13,391 nucleotides of DNA from contig CAIMFE010000120.1 in NCBI GenBank assembly GCA_903840235.1, forward strand, positions 1-13,391. The letters run 5' to 3'. Positions 1 to 8,353 of this stretch are shown in pieces (the stretch's first letter is position 1; the number at the start of each line of letters is the position of its first letter). The translations under genes and the position numbers were made by a program. The notes under the pieces were generated by a model. That model made no database searches, was not told the origin of the DNA, and saw only the letters and a list, made by a program, of their open reading frames with translations. The stretch is from an uncultured Opitutia bacterium. GTDB taxonomy: Bacteria; Verrucomicrobiota; Verrucomicrobiia; Opitutales; UBA953.

Positions 1-3000
1 AATAGTTTAAGTGTCGACACCAAAACCGGTGCGGTGACGCCTGGAGCCATTACCCACCATGCGAATGTGAACGGGACGTTTAATGCCACCACCGTCACGA
101 ATCAAATTTTAGATATTAGATTCACCGCTGGAAATAATCATACTGTTCTTATTGATTGCACCAATGGCACATTAACCGTTAACGGAGTTCTCAGGACACC
201 AACCACGGGATATATTCCACTCGGTCACATTAATTTTAGTGCTGGCACCGTTGTCTCGCTCAATGCCAGCCATAGTGGAAGTGATACTGTCACGATTACG
301 AAGGTAGGCGGTTCAGTTATAACCATAACCCCAGCTTCGAATGGTAATATAACCATCCCCGCAGGCGGACTAGAAATTACCAAGATTGCCTATTTCACCA
401 AGAGTTCGAACGCGCAGAACCTGGGAACTAACAACACAGTTGATCTCTATAATTCAACTAATGTTGGCGCACTCGCGAATTACACTGCGGTGGGTGGCGT
501 GTTTACGATTGATGCTACTAAAGCGATCAACATCGCGGGCGATATTCGTATCTCGACTACCAACTTCCTAAATAATTCCAACTCATCAGCATTAGCGGTT
601 GGGGCTGGAAAAACTTGGCAAGTATGGAGCTCGAATCCTGATCCATTTACGAACGACGTACGTGGCGGCCTCGTTTATAATTTCAAGCAATACCATGCGA
701 CTTACGGCACCACGACAGTTCTCGGTGCGGGTAATGGATTTTTATATACGCTCGCCCCTCAAATATCTTTCTCGCTCATCAATAATTTAAGTAAAGTTTA
801 TGATGCGAGCAATAATGCTACCGGACTTACGGGTCACTATTTAGCGAGTGGTGCGGTGGATGGTGATACGATTGGTGAAGACGGAGGTAATCCACTACCG
901 AACACTGGCTTGTATTTTTCACACAATGTCGGCAGTGGCATCAATATTACTGCTACAGGCATTAACGTAGCCTCTATTGTGGCTTATAATACGAGCCTAG
1001 CAAAGCCGGTTTACGGTTATGGACTGCTGAGCACTACCGCTAGTGGTACCATTGGAATAATCACCAAAGCTAATATCAGTGCGATTACTGGTATCATCGC
1101 GAACAACAAAGTTTATGACGGTAATAACACAGCGACACTCAATGTGAGTGGCGCAGGCTTCACCGGCGGCTACGCGGGCGATGACCTATTGGTCGCAACC
1201 TCATCGGGAACTTTTAACAATGAAAATGTCGGCACGGCTAAACCAGTCGCCATCACCGGACTCACCTTAGGCGGATCCGATGCAGGTAATTACAACCTTC
1301 TCAGTTCCACTGCGTCTACCACCGCCAATATCACTAAGCTCACGCTCACGAACATTACAGGCATCACTGCACTCGATCGTACCTATAATGCGGGAACTGG
1401 AGCGACACTCAATTACGCCACGCCCACCTTCGGAAATATAGTTGGCGGCGATAATTTAACCATTACCTCAGCCGTCGGCACCTTCGATAATAAAAACGTA
1501 AATATAAATCCTATCACGGTAACGATTAGTTCCATCATCCTCGGTGGCACCGATGCGGGTAACTATAATTTACCAACGATTGCACCTACCACCACTGCGA
1601 GAATCTCTAAAGCCAACATCGCTGCAATTACGGGAATCACTGCTAACAACAAAACTTATGACAGTTTAACATTAGCGACGCTCAATACTGGCTCGGCCAG
1701 CTTCACCGGCAAGTTTGCCGGCGACACCTTAACGGTACTCAGTTCGTTCGGAAACTTTGTAGATAAAAATGTCGGTGCGCCCAAGATCGTGAATATCACC
1801 GGCCTCACGTTGGGTGGTACCGATGCAGGTAATTATAATTTAGTCAGCACCGTCGCCTCAGCTTCAGCGAACATCACTAAAGCTAATATCAGTGCGATCA
1901 CCGGCATCACCGCCGATAATAAAGTCTATGACAGCACTCTCACTGCGTCACTCAATGATACTATTATTGGGTTCACCGGTAAGTTTATGGGCGATGTTCT
2001 TACCGTCGCTACCTCTACAGGTGCTTTTACGAATAAAAATGTAGGGGTCGGTAAAACAGTTAATATCACGGGCCTGACTTTAGGAGGTACCGACGCGGGT
2101 AATTACACTTTAACCAGTTCTGTTGCGACTACCACCGCCACCATTACAAAGGCTAATATCAGTTCAATCACTGGCATCACTGCCTATAATAAGACCTACG
2201 ATAGCTTAACTACCGCTACACTCAATAACAGCGCGGGGGGTATAATGTTCAACGGAAAATTTGCAGGCGATACTTTGACGGTCCTGACTTCGGTCGGAAA
2301 CTTTGTGGATAAAAATGTAGGTGCGCCAAAGACCGTCAATATCACTGGGCTCACTTTAGGCGGCACCGATGCGGGTAATTATAATTTAGTCAGCCCCATC
2401 TCTACAGCTTCAGCGAACATCACCAAAGCTAATATCAGTTCCATTACTGGTATCGTAGCTCTCAATAAAGTTTATGATGGGAACGATACTGCCCAACTGA
2501 ATAGTACGCCGGCAGTTTTTAATGGTGAATTCAGTGGTGATCATTTGACTGTCGCAACACCGACTACTGGAACATTTCGCACGGCAGGTGCGGTGATTGG
2601 TGAACATGTCGGCACCAATAAAATTGTCGATATCACTGGGTTAACTCTGGGTGGTGCAGATGCAGGGAACTACAATCTAGTCGTCAATTACGCTACAGCC
2701 CTCGCTGATATTACAGCCCTGGGCATTGGTAATCCGGTTACTGCAATATCAGGAATTACCGCGAATAATAAAACCTATGATACGTTCACGACCGCAACCA
2801 TTGATATTTCTGGTGCAGTCATTCCAGGCATCATAGGTAGCGACGTCGTTACGGTCGATACTTCCACAACGACTGCCGAATTTGATGACCGCTTTGTGGG
2901 TGTGGGAAAAGCCGTGAACATCGAGGGATTGAAATTGGGTGGTGCAGATGCAGGGAATTATATCCTGCTCAATGATTGTGCATCGGCCACAGCCAATATC

Positions 3001-5016
3001 ACTAAGGCTAACATCAGTTCAATCAGCGGCATCACCGCTAATAATAAAACTTATGATACCTTCACGACTGCGACGCTGAATTTAAGTGGAGTGACTTCGG
3101 CAAGTTTTGCAGGAAGACTCGGCACCGATCAACTCACGGTCGCAACTTCCTCGGGTGCGTTCGTGGATAAGAACGTGGGTAATAATAAAGACGTTAACAT
3201 CACCGGGCTTAGCTTAGGCGGAGCCGATGCACTTAACTATAACCTGGTAGACACTACCGCCACAACGAAGGCTAATATCACCCAAGCGAACATCGCTGCG
3301 ATTACGGGAATTGTGGCACAAGATAAAGTTTATGATAGTTTTACGACCGCTAATCTCGATATGACGGGTGTGGGCTTTACAGGTATTTTAGCAGGAGATA
3401 ATCTGCTCGTTGCTACTTCTACCGGAAATTTCGTCGATAAAAATGTGGGCAGCGGGAAGACGGTTAATATCACGGGGCTCACTTTAGGGGGTACCGATAA
3501 GGACAATTATAATTTGGCGATTACGACCGCAACTTCACATGCCAACATTACTAAGGCCGACATCAGTGCGATCACCAACATCACCGCTAATAACAAAGTT
3601 TATGATAGTAATTCGGATGCGACTCTAGATTTAACTTCTGCTTTATTCACTGGCATACAAGGACTCGATACCCTCACAGTAACTGCATCTTCTGCTACTT
3701 TTACCGCTGGTCCTCATGTGGACAACGGTAAGAATGTTTTCATTTCCGGACTCACCTTAGGTGGATCTAATGCTGGCAACTACTGTCTATTAGACCATAC
3801 CGCAACTGCCACAGCCGATATCACCCCGGCCCATATTAGCGCCATTACTGGTATCACCGCTCATAATAAAATCTATGATGGCAACGACACGGCGACATTA
3901 ATTGTGAGTGCCGCAGTATTCAGTGGTGAATTCATCGGCGATGATCTTACCGTCGCCACTTCTACAGCTAATTTTAACAACAAAAATGTCGGTACAGGCA
4001 AGTTGGTGAGTATTAGTGGACTCACCTTAGGTGGAGCCGATGCCGTCAACTACATCCTAGACGACACTACAGCTATAACTACTGCCAATATCACTAAATT
4101 AAGACTCAACGCCATCACTGGACTTACCGCCAATGACCGAGTCTATAATGCTGGTACCAATGCCACCCTTAATCTGACCAGTCCACTATTCGACGGCATC
4201 ATCACCCCTGGAACTGAGGACCTATCCATCACCTCAGCTGTAGGCACATTCGCTAATAAGAAAGTAGGCATCAATAAAACGGTAACGATCAGTTCAATCG
4301 TACTCGGTGGACTGGATGCGGGAAATTATGATGTTCCTCTGACTGCGCCGACCACCACTGCAACCATCAGTAAAGCTAATATTCTGAACATCACAGGCGT
4401 CACGGCGAACAGCAAAACTTTCGATGGTAACAACATCGCTAGCCTCAACGTAGGTTCGGCTAGTTTTATCGGAGAATTTGCCGGCGACGATCTCACGGTG
4501 GCGGGTGCAACGGGCAAGTTCGACAACGCACAAGTGGGTCAAAATAAAACGGTAAACATTACCGACCTAACCCTCGGCGGAATAGACGCACTCAATTACA
4601 ATCTCATCGATACTACGGCAACATCCGTCGCAGATATCATTGCTGGCTCTGATTTAATCGATTTATTACAATTCGTACCGAAGAGCAGTCCAGTACCTAC
4701 GTTCCCAGTGTTCCAACCGATGATTACACTCTTTGGACAATCCCAATTCTCTCACGACGGATTAAACTTCCTGCTTCCACCCTTCTCAATTGTCTCAACT
4801 GAAATTGTCAGCACGGCACCCGCTTGGACGTTCTTCCCGATCGGCCTCGCTTCAGAAGAACCCCTGGTTAAATTACGGAGTAAAAATGGATCGGACTACG
4901 TTGAAACCGATAAACGAGATGGAGGGTATATCGTTCGCTCCGGCGAAGGCCCAACGAATATCGTCGTGGTCGGAGACGGGGTACGCCTCGAGCTAAAATC
5001 CAGCTCAGCTAAATAA
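1..5016 (+). CDS. Two-partner secretion exoprotein (TpsA) with YDG repeats, 5'-truncated by the window edge
   Basis: The frame is open from base 1, so the start codon lies upstream; the GTG at 34 is an internal Val, not a start. The visible 1671 residues are rich in Thr, Asn, Gly, Ala and Ile. The first ~250 residues look like the end of a filamentous-haemagglutinin-type beta-helix, including a W-Q-V-W-S-S-N-P stretch followed by G-G-L, which in this family often precedes the repeat region. A divergent repeat and 13 clear YDG-type repeats follow (K-x-Y-D near each unit start, G-L-T-L-G-G-x-D-A-G-N-Y-N-L near the end). The tail of ~125 residues is non-repetitive, with no membrane barrel and no Cys. 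The neighbouring TpsB gene, 20 bases downstream, argues for export by the two-partner route rather than autotransport. The likely role is a surface or released adhesin or matrix protein; the ligand is unknown. The N-terminal TPS secretion domain must lie outside the window, so the TpsA assignment rests on the repeats and on TpsB. Confidence 0.88.
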   Translation, partial: NSLSVDTKTGAVTPGAITHHANVNGTFNATTVTNQILDIRFTAGNNHTVLIDCTNGTLTVNGVLRTPTTGYIPLGHINFSAGTVVSLNASHSGSDTVTITKVGGSVITITPASNGNITIPAGGLEITKIAYFTKSSNAQNLGTNNTVDLYNSTNVGALANYTAVGGVFTIDATKAINIAGDIRISTTNFLNNSNSSALAVGAGKTWQVWSSNPDPFTNDVRGGLVYNFKQYHATYGTTTVLGAGNGFLYTLAPQISFSLINNLSKVYDASNNATGLTGHYLASGAVDGDTIGEDGGNPLPNTGLYFSHNVGSGINITATGINVASIVAYNTSLAKPVYGYGLLSTTASGTIGIITKANISAITGIIANNKVYDGNNTATLNVSGAGFTGGYAGDDLLVATSSGTFNNENVGTAKPVAITGLTLGGSDAGNYNLLSSTASTTANITKLTLTNITGITALDRTYNAGTGATLNYATPTFGNIVGGDNLTITSAVGTFDNKNVNINPITVTISSIILGGTDAGNYNLPTIAPTTTARISKANIAAITGITANNKTYDSLTLATLNTGSASFTGKFAGDTLTVLSSFGNFVDKNVGAPKIVNITGLTLGGTDAGNYNLVSTVASASANITKANISAITGITADNKVYDSTLTASLNDTIIGFTGKFMGDVLTVATSTGAFTNKNVGVGKTVNITGLTLGGTDAGNYTLTSSVATTTATITKANISSITGITAYNKTYDSLTTATLNNSAGGIMFNGKFAGDTLTVLTSVGNFVDKNVGAPKTVNITGLTLGGTDAGNYNLVSPISTASANITKANISSITGIVALNKVYDGNDTAQLNSTPAVFNGEFSGDHLTVATPTTGTFRTAGAVIGEHVGTNKIVDITGLTLGGADAGNYNLVVNYATALADITALGIGNPVTAISGITANNKTYDTFTTATIDISGAVIPGIIGSDVVTVDTSTTTAEFDDRFVGVGKAVNIEGLKLGGADAGNYILLNDCASATANITKANISSISGITANNKTYDTFTTATLNLSGVTSASFAGRLGTDQLTVATSSGAFVDKNVGNNKDVNITGLSLGGADALNYNLVDTTATTKANITQANIAAITGIVAQDKVYDSFTTANLDMTGVGFTGILAGDNLLVATSTGNFVDKNVGSGKTVNITGLTLGGTDKDNYNLAITTATSHANITKADISAITNITANNKVYDSNSDATLDLTSALFTGIQGLDTLTVTASSATFTAGPHVDNGKNVFISGLTLGGSNAGNYCLLDHTATATADITPAHISAITGITAHNKIYDGNDTATLIVSAAVFSGEFIGDDLTVATSTANFNNKNVGTGKLVSISGLTLGGADAVNYILDDTTAITTANITKLRLNAITGLTANDRVYNAGTNATLNLTSPLFDGIITPGTEDLSITSAVGTFANKKVGINKTVTISSIVLGGLDAGNYDVPLTAPTTTATISKANILNITGVTANSKTFDGNNIASLNVGSASFIGEFAGDDLTVAGATGKFDNAQVGQNKTVNITDLTLGGIDALNYNLIDTTATSVADIIAGSDLIDLLQFVPKSSPVPTFPVFQPMITLFGQSQFSHDGLNFLLPPFSIVSTEIVSTAPAWTFFPIGLASEEPLVKLRSKNGSDYVETDKRDGGYIVRSGEGPTNIVVVGDGVRLELKSSSAK
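760..1068 (+). repeat. Divergent first YDG/MBG-like repeat unit
   Basis: This roughly 100-residue unit has the K-V-Y-D-A motif near its start and an I-I-T-K junction at its end, like the regular units. Its middle differs: it carries D-G-D-T-I-G and N-V-G-S-G-I-N-I-T-A-T-G-I-N in place of the G-L-T-L-G-G core. It probably caps the array or is an MBG-type relative. The boundaries are approximate. Confidence 0.6.
1069..4641 (+). repeat. Tandem array of 13 YDG-type protein repeats in the TpsA exoprotein
   Basis: Units start at about 1069, 1339, 1612, 1882, 2152, 2428, 2719, 3007, 3286, 3556, 3829, 4099 and 4375, so each is 267-291 bases (89-97 residues). A typical unit opens with A-N-I-S-A-I-T-G-I-T-A-N-N-K-x-Y-D, then T-A-T-L-N, a G-D-x-L-T-V-A-T-S segment, N-F-V-D-K-N-V-G, and closes with N-I-T-G-L-T-L-G-G-x-D-A-G-N-Y-N-L and A-N-I-T-K. 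Units 2 and 12 are a distinct subtype with Y-N-A-G in place of Y-D-G-N, I-T-S-A-V-G-T-F, and V-T-I-S-S-I-x-L-G-G. Units 6 and 7 are the longest; unit 7 begins with an atypical A-L-G-I-G-N-P-V linker. Such repeats are beta-rich immunoglobulin-like stalk modules in large surface proteins. They are coding repeats, not CRISPR or a mobile element. Confidence 0.9.
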
Positions 5017-5036
5017 AATTTAAATTATAAAAAACC

Positions 5037-6707
5037 ATGAATAAAAAATTCCTGATTTCCGCAGCACTTGTACTGATTGTGATCAATCACGACACCCAGG
5101 CGCAATCCTCCCCTCCTGATGCTGGACAAATTCAGCGCGACACCGCTCAGCCCGGCATCGTCCCACCCAAAAAATCTAAATTAAAAGCCTTACCTAAATT
5201 AGAGAATCCAGTTATTCGCGTCGCCACAAAGTCGGGCGCTACTGTACTCATTAAATCAGTTAAATTTACCGGCAACACGGTCATTAGCAGCGAAGAACTG
5301 GATGCTGTCGTTAAACCCTTAATCGGTAAAAACCAGACCCTCGATGACTTACGAGCGATGGCTCAACTCATTAATGATTATTACCACGAGCAAGGATACT
5401 ACTTCAGTCGTACCATCATTCCCGTCCAAGAGTTCAACGACGGTGTCCTAACGATGTCCATTCAGGAAGGTCGCTACGGCGACGTCGTTGTTCGCGGTGA
5501 CGATCTCATCGTTAAAGGAAGTACACCCTTCCTTTCCGGTCTTAAACGTGGCGAGGTCATTGATTTAAAAACACTGGAAGCGATACTACTTCGACTCGAT
5601 GACGTTACGGGTCTGAGTATCTACCCAGTAATCACCGAGGGCGCCGAAATCGGGACTGCAGACATTACCATCACCTCACGGATTGATATTAAAAACGGTG
5701 GGCAAATCGACTTCGACAATAACGGCAGCCGCTACACGGGTCAGTACCGCGCGAGCGCGCGTTGGTACAATAATCACAATTTTACTTTCGGTGATAATAT
5801 CGAACTTAACGCCATCGCCTCGGACGCCAAACTGTGGCTGGGGTCAGTCCAGTACGCTATACCACTGGCCAGCGGTGGACTCACCGGACGACTTAGCTAT
5901 TCCTACACCTCATATGAGCTCGGCAAAGATTATGCACCGCTCGGTGCCACGGGAAATGCCAGTACATGGGCAGGCAGTTTAGGCTATAAGATTATCCGCT
6001 CACAAAAAACTAACTTAAATATTTTTGTAAGTTATCAACATAAAGACCTGAATGATCATTACGCACAAGTCGGTGTCGATCAGCATAAAACCAGTGATAG
6101 TTTTCCCATCACTTTACGCTTCGACCGACGCGACGAATTACTGTCGGGCGGAATCAATTATGGATTAATCACTTGGACGCCGGGTACGCTGAATTTAAGT
6201 GGTTCGCAGTTAACGAACGACCAAGGCACCGCGCAATCCGACGGCTATTTTAATAAGCTCAATTTAGATTTAGTACGTATCCAAACTCTAGCGGATAATA
6301 TTTCATTATACCTGCGCTACTCCCAACAATTCTCGGACAAGAACCTGGATTCTTCCGAACGGATGAGTACGGGTGGCGCTGACGGTGTTCGTGCCTACCC
6401 CATCGGTGAAGGCAGTGGCGATGAAGGTTGGTTAGCCCAAGTTGAGCTGCGCTATGTTATGGATGAATACGCTCCTTACATTTTTTATGATGCTGGTTCC
6501 ACGCAGTTGAATCATAAACCCTGGGATACTAATTCCGACAAATCACGCACCGTCAGCGGCGCAGGTATTGGCATACGTTATAATTATTCGGATCAAAAGT
6601 GGTATGGTAATTTAGCAATCGCATGGCGAACCGATGGTGGAGCCCCCCAAAGCGATGTGGGTAATGGCGCCTACCGTATTATATTCTCGGCTTCACATAC
6701 CTTCTAA
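5037..6707 (+). CDS. Two-partner secretion transporter TpsB (FhaC/ShlB/HecB family, outer membrane)
   Basis: The 556-residue protein starts with a signal peptide (M-N-K-K, hydrophobic core, likely cleaved after Q-A-Q near residue 23). A Pro/Lys-rich linker follows, then a POTRA_2-type domain at about 70-148 (V-K-F-T-G-N at 75-80, Y-Y-H-E-Q-G-Y-Y at 115-122). A second POTRA-like segment runs to about 213, and a ShlB-type 16-strand barrel from about 220 to the C-terminal Phe. Family marks include D-N-N-G-S-R-Y-T-G (227-235), R-F-D-R-R-D-E-L-L (361-369) and V-R-A-Y-P (451-455), which corresponds to the V-R-G-Y tip of the pore loop in FhaC. Length fits the family. Its role is to recognise the TPS domain of the upstream exoprotein in the periplasm and move it through the outer membrane. 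It starts 20 bases after the exoprotein stop, so the two are very likely co-transcribed. The start has no Shine-Dalgarno; an A/T-rich leader precedes the ATG. Confidence 0.95.
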   Translation: MNKKFLISAALVLIVINHDTQAQSSPPDAGQIQRDTAQPGIVPPKKSKLKALPKLENPVIRVATKSGATVLIKSVKFTGNTVISSEELDAVVKPLIGKNQTLDDLRAMAQLINDYYHEQGYYFSRTIIPVQEFNDGVLTMSIQEGRYGDVVVRGDDLIVKGSTPFLSGLKRGEVIDLKTLEAILLRLDDVTGLSIYPVITEGAEIGTADITITSRIDIKNGGQIDFDNNGSRYTGQYRASARWYNNHNFTFGDNIELNAIASDAKLWLGSVQYAIPLASGGLTGRLSYSYTSYELGKDYAPLGATGNASTWAGSLGYKIIRSQKTNLNIFVSYQHKDLNDHYAQVGVDQHKTSDSFPITLRFDRRDELLSGGINYGLITWTPGTLNLSGSQLTNDQGTAQSDGYFNKLNLDLVRIQTLADNISLYLRYSQQFSDKNLDSSERMSTGGADGVRAYPIGEGSGDEGWLAQVELRYVMDEYAPYIFYDAGSTQLNHKPWDTNSDKSRTVSGAGIGIRYNYSDQKWYGNLAIAWRTDGGAPQSDVGNGAYRIIFSASHTF

Positions 6708-6725
6708 TATTTCTGGCTTCTACAC

Positions 6726-6754
6726 TTGCCCTAGGTCGATTTTAGTCTTAGTAT
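6726..6754 (+). promoter_or_regulatory. Possible sigma-70-like promoter of the metal-handling operon
   Basis: A TTGCCC box (6726-6731) and a TAGTAT box (6749-6754, overlapping TATATA at 6752-6757) are 17 bases apart in the 53-base gap after tpsB. Transcription would then begin at or next to the GTG start at 6761, which would make the message nearly leaderless. This is seen by eye only and A/T-rich gaps give false matches. Confidence 0.3.
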
Positions 6755-6760
6755 ATAAGA

Positions 6761-7399
6761 GTGAAAAACATCTGGAAATGTTTCCTCATTCTTTGCCTTA
6801 GTTCTACGCTTAAGGCCCAGATGATTTCGGCTCCTGGAATCAACTTCTTCAAAGCAGAATACGGTCACACGTTTTCCTACACCGAGATCGGTCGTAGTTT
6901 CACGGGCTTTCGTTCGGTAGGTTTTGGCGGATACTCTTTTAATACCGGCGAGGGAAAAAGTATCGAAGCTGAGGTGGCTATCGTGAATCAGCTTTTAAAA
7001 AGGTGGAACGAGGAAGACTCACAGGCGAACATCGTGATCGGGGGTGGCGTGGGGCGAGGTCGATCTGGCAACCGTGAAGGCTGGGCAGGTACAGTATCAT
7101 TCTTGGCCGACTGGGAAAACCGTCGCTGGCACATCATGCTCCAGGAGCAGGCAGTCTTCGTCCCCTCGGCCAGTCGCTTGGTAAGCACACTGATGGGTGG
7201 CTGGGCACCCTATTTAGCTGAGTACGATGAATGGGCTCCCTGGATTTACTACACCGTGCAACACGAGAACGGTGCAGGGGTTGGATTTGTACACGGACCC
7301 TCACTTGTGCTCATGCACCAAGACCTTTTACTTGAACTTAGAGTGATGCGTTCCAGTCATGGCTACCACGCCGAAGCGGGCATTCGCACACTCTTCTAA
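6761..7399 (+). CDS. Small secreted protein, predicted outer-membrane beta-barrel, function unknown
   Basis: I do not recognise the family. The 212-residue product starts with GTG and has a clear signal peptide (M-K-N-I-W-K, hydrophobic core, cleavage likely after L-K-A near residue 19). The rest alternates short amphipathic strands with polar turns, is rich in Gly and aromatic residues (several W and Y), has no Cys after the signal peptide, and ends in T-L-F. A terminal Phe is typical of outer-membrane barrels recognised by the Bam machinery. An 8-10 strand barrel would fit the length. Only 4 bases separate it from the next gene, so it belongs with the YHS-HMA and MerT-like genes and may let a metal ion or complex across the outer membrane; that role is inferred from position only. 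The start is supported by the signal peptide, although no Shine-Dalgarno is present. It could instead be a soluble periplasmic beta protein. Confidence 0.72.
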   Translation: MKNIWKCFLILCLSSTLKAQMISAPGINFFKAEYGHTFSYTEIGRSFTGFRSVGFGGYSFNTGEGKSIEAEVAIVNQLLKRWNEEDSQANIVIGGGVGRGRSGNREGWAGTVSFLADWENRRWHIMLQEQAVFVPSASRLVSTLMGGWAPYLAEYDEWAPWIYYTVQHENGAGVGFVHGPSLVLMHQDLLLELRVMRSSHGYHAEAGIRTLF

Positions 7400-7403
7400 A
7401 CTT

Positions 7404-7970
7404 ATGAAAAAACTATTCGCGCTCATTATCACCAGTCTCTGTCTGATCTGTCAGGCAGACGACAAACTCCCTGCAGGCGTAAAACCTTACCCTCTCGATT
7501 ATTGTGTCGTCTCCGATGAAAAACTTGGGTCGATGGGTAAACCCGTTGTTTTCATTTATGAGAATCAAGAAATCAAACTCTGCTGTAAGGAGTGTCGCGC
7601 TGAGTTTGATGCCAATCCTAAGAAGTTTTTAGAAAAAATTAATAATCCGAGCAAGGAGACCAAACCATCCGCTCCTGTCGCTGCACCCTCACAATCAGGT
7701 GTTGTAGTTCAATTAACCGTGGATGGATTAGTTTGTAACTTCTGCGCCAGTAATATCACGAAGACTTTCACCAAACTCCCTGAGGTTTCGGCTGTTTACG
7801 TTAATCTCTCTGCGAAGGCTGTTCTACTCCAATTAAAAGAAGGACAGAAACTCCCCGAAGACCAAACCAAACAAATTGTCACGGATGCGGGCTTTAATTT
7901 ACGCGCGATTACGTATCCCAAAGATTCTTTCGAATCCGTTAAAGAGACGCTGAAAAAGAAAACTCCATGA
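7404..7970 (+). CDS. Periplasmic metal-binding protein: YHS-like cysteine domain plus MerP-like HMA domain
   Basis: The 188-residue product has a signal peptide (M-K-K-L-F-A core, cleavage likely after C-Q-A at residue 18). Residues 28-80 form a YHS/TRASH-like module: Y-P-L-D-Y-C (C34), G-K-P-V-V-F, then L-C-C-K-E-C (C60, C61, C64) and F-D-A-N-P-K-K-F-L. After a Pro/Ala/Ser linker (81-98), residues 100-171 form an HMA domain with the metal site G-L-V-C-N-F-C (C111, C114), in the place of G-M-T-C-x-x-C in MerP and copper chaperones. It probably binds a thiophilic cation such as Hg(II), Cu(I) or Zn(II) and hands it to the membrane protein encoded next. The in-frame ATG at 7359 was rejected because it lies inside the upstream gene and would put 15 polar residues before the signal peptide. 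The stop overlaps the next start as ATGA. Confidence 0.87.
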   Translation: MKKLFALIITSLCLICQADDKLPAGVKPYPLDYCVVSDEKLGSMGKPVVFIYENQEIKLCCKECRAEFDANPKKFLEKINNPSKETKPSAPVAAPSQSGVVVQLTVDGLVCNFCASNITKTFTKLPEVSAVYVNLSAKAVLLQLKEGQKLPEDQTKQIVTDAGFNLRAITYPKDSFESVKETLKKKTP

Positions 7971-8344
7971 ACCGTTTCCAAACCTGGGTTCAGGCCTTAG
8001 GAGTTCCATTTCTGACCCTGTTCACTTCAGTATCTACACTGATCTGCTGTGCACTTCCGGCGCTCTTAGTTTCACTGGGACTCGGTGCCACTCTGGCCTC
8101 CACGCTTAATCGTTATCCACAACTCACGTGGATCTCCGAACATAAGCCTCTCGTGTTTAGTGTTTCAGGTATCTTGTTAGTTGTCGGCGGAGTATGGTTA
8201 TGGTGGGCACGCAATCTTCCCTGCCCCGCTGACAAGAAATTAGCCGATGCGTGTATTCTCGGACGCAAAATCTCTTATTGGATTTATGGATTCTCCGTGG
8301 TGGTTTGGATCATTGGTTTTACCTTCGCGTTTTTGTTGGGGTAA
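7967..8344 (+). CDS. MerT-like inner-membrane metal transporter
   Basis: The 125-residue protein has three predicted membrane helices (about 10-30, 61-80 and 103-124). Two adjacent Cys lie in helix 1 (C27-C28, in L-I-C-C-A-L-P) and two more in the loop between helices 2 and 3 (C86 and C96). MerT of Tn501-type operons has the same plan: a Cys pair in helix 1, a Cys pair in the cytosolic loop, three helices and about 116 residues. In MerT the first pair receives Hg(II) from MerP and the loop pair releases it in the cytosol. The start overlaps the stop of the HMA gene by 4 bases, so translation is probably coupled, as expected for partners. Identity to true MerT looks moderate, the loop spacing is wider (9 residues between Cys), and no merA or merR is visible, so the substrate could be another metal. 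MerC-type relatives are an alternative, but these have four helices. Confidence 0.8.
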   Translation: MNRFQTWVQALGVPFLTLFTSVSTLICCALPALLVSLGLGATLASTLNRYPQLTWISEHKPLVFSVSGILLVVGGVWLWWARNLPCPADKKLADACILGRKISYWIYGFSVVVWIIGFTFAFLLG

Positions 8345-8353
8345 GCGCACCCC

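Noticed and set aside
34..36. GTG at 34 as the start of the large exoprotein
   Set aside because: The frame is open through base 1 and the sequence before it reads as the same kind of protein, so the gene is truncated by the window.
4294..4542. Antisense open frames across the YDG repeats (also 2410-2607)
   Set aside because: They are mirror frames of a repetitive coding region, with no signal peptide, domain or start context of their own.
1069..4641. CRISPR array or transposon cluster
   Set aside because: The repeats are about 270 bases, in frame, protein-conserved and without spacers or transposase.
7359..7403. Earlier ATG for the YHS-HMA gene
   Set aside because: It overlaps the upstream gene by 41 bases and would place polar residues ahead of a good signal peptide.
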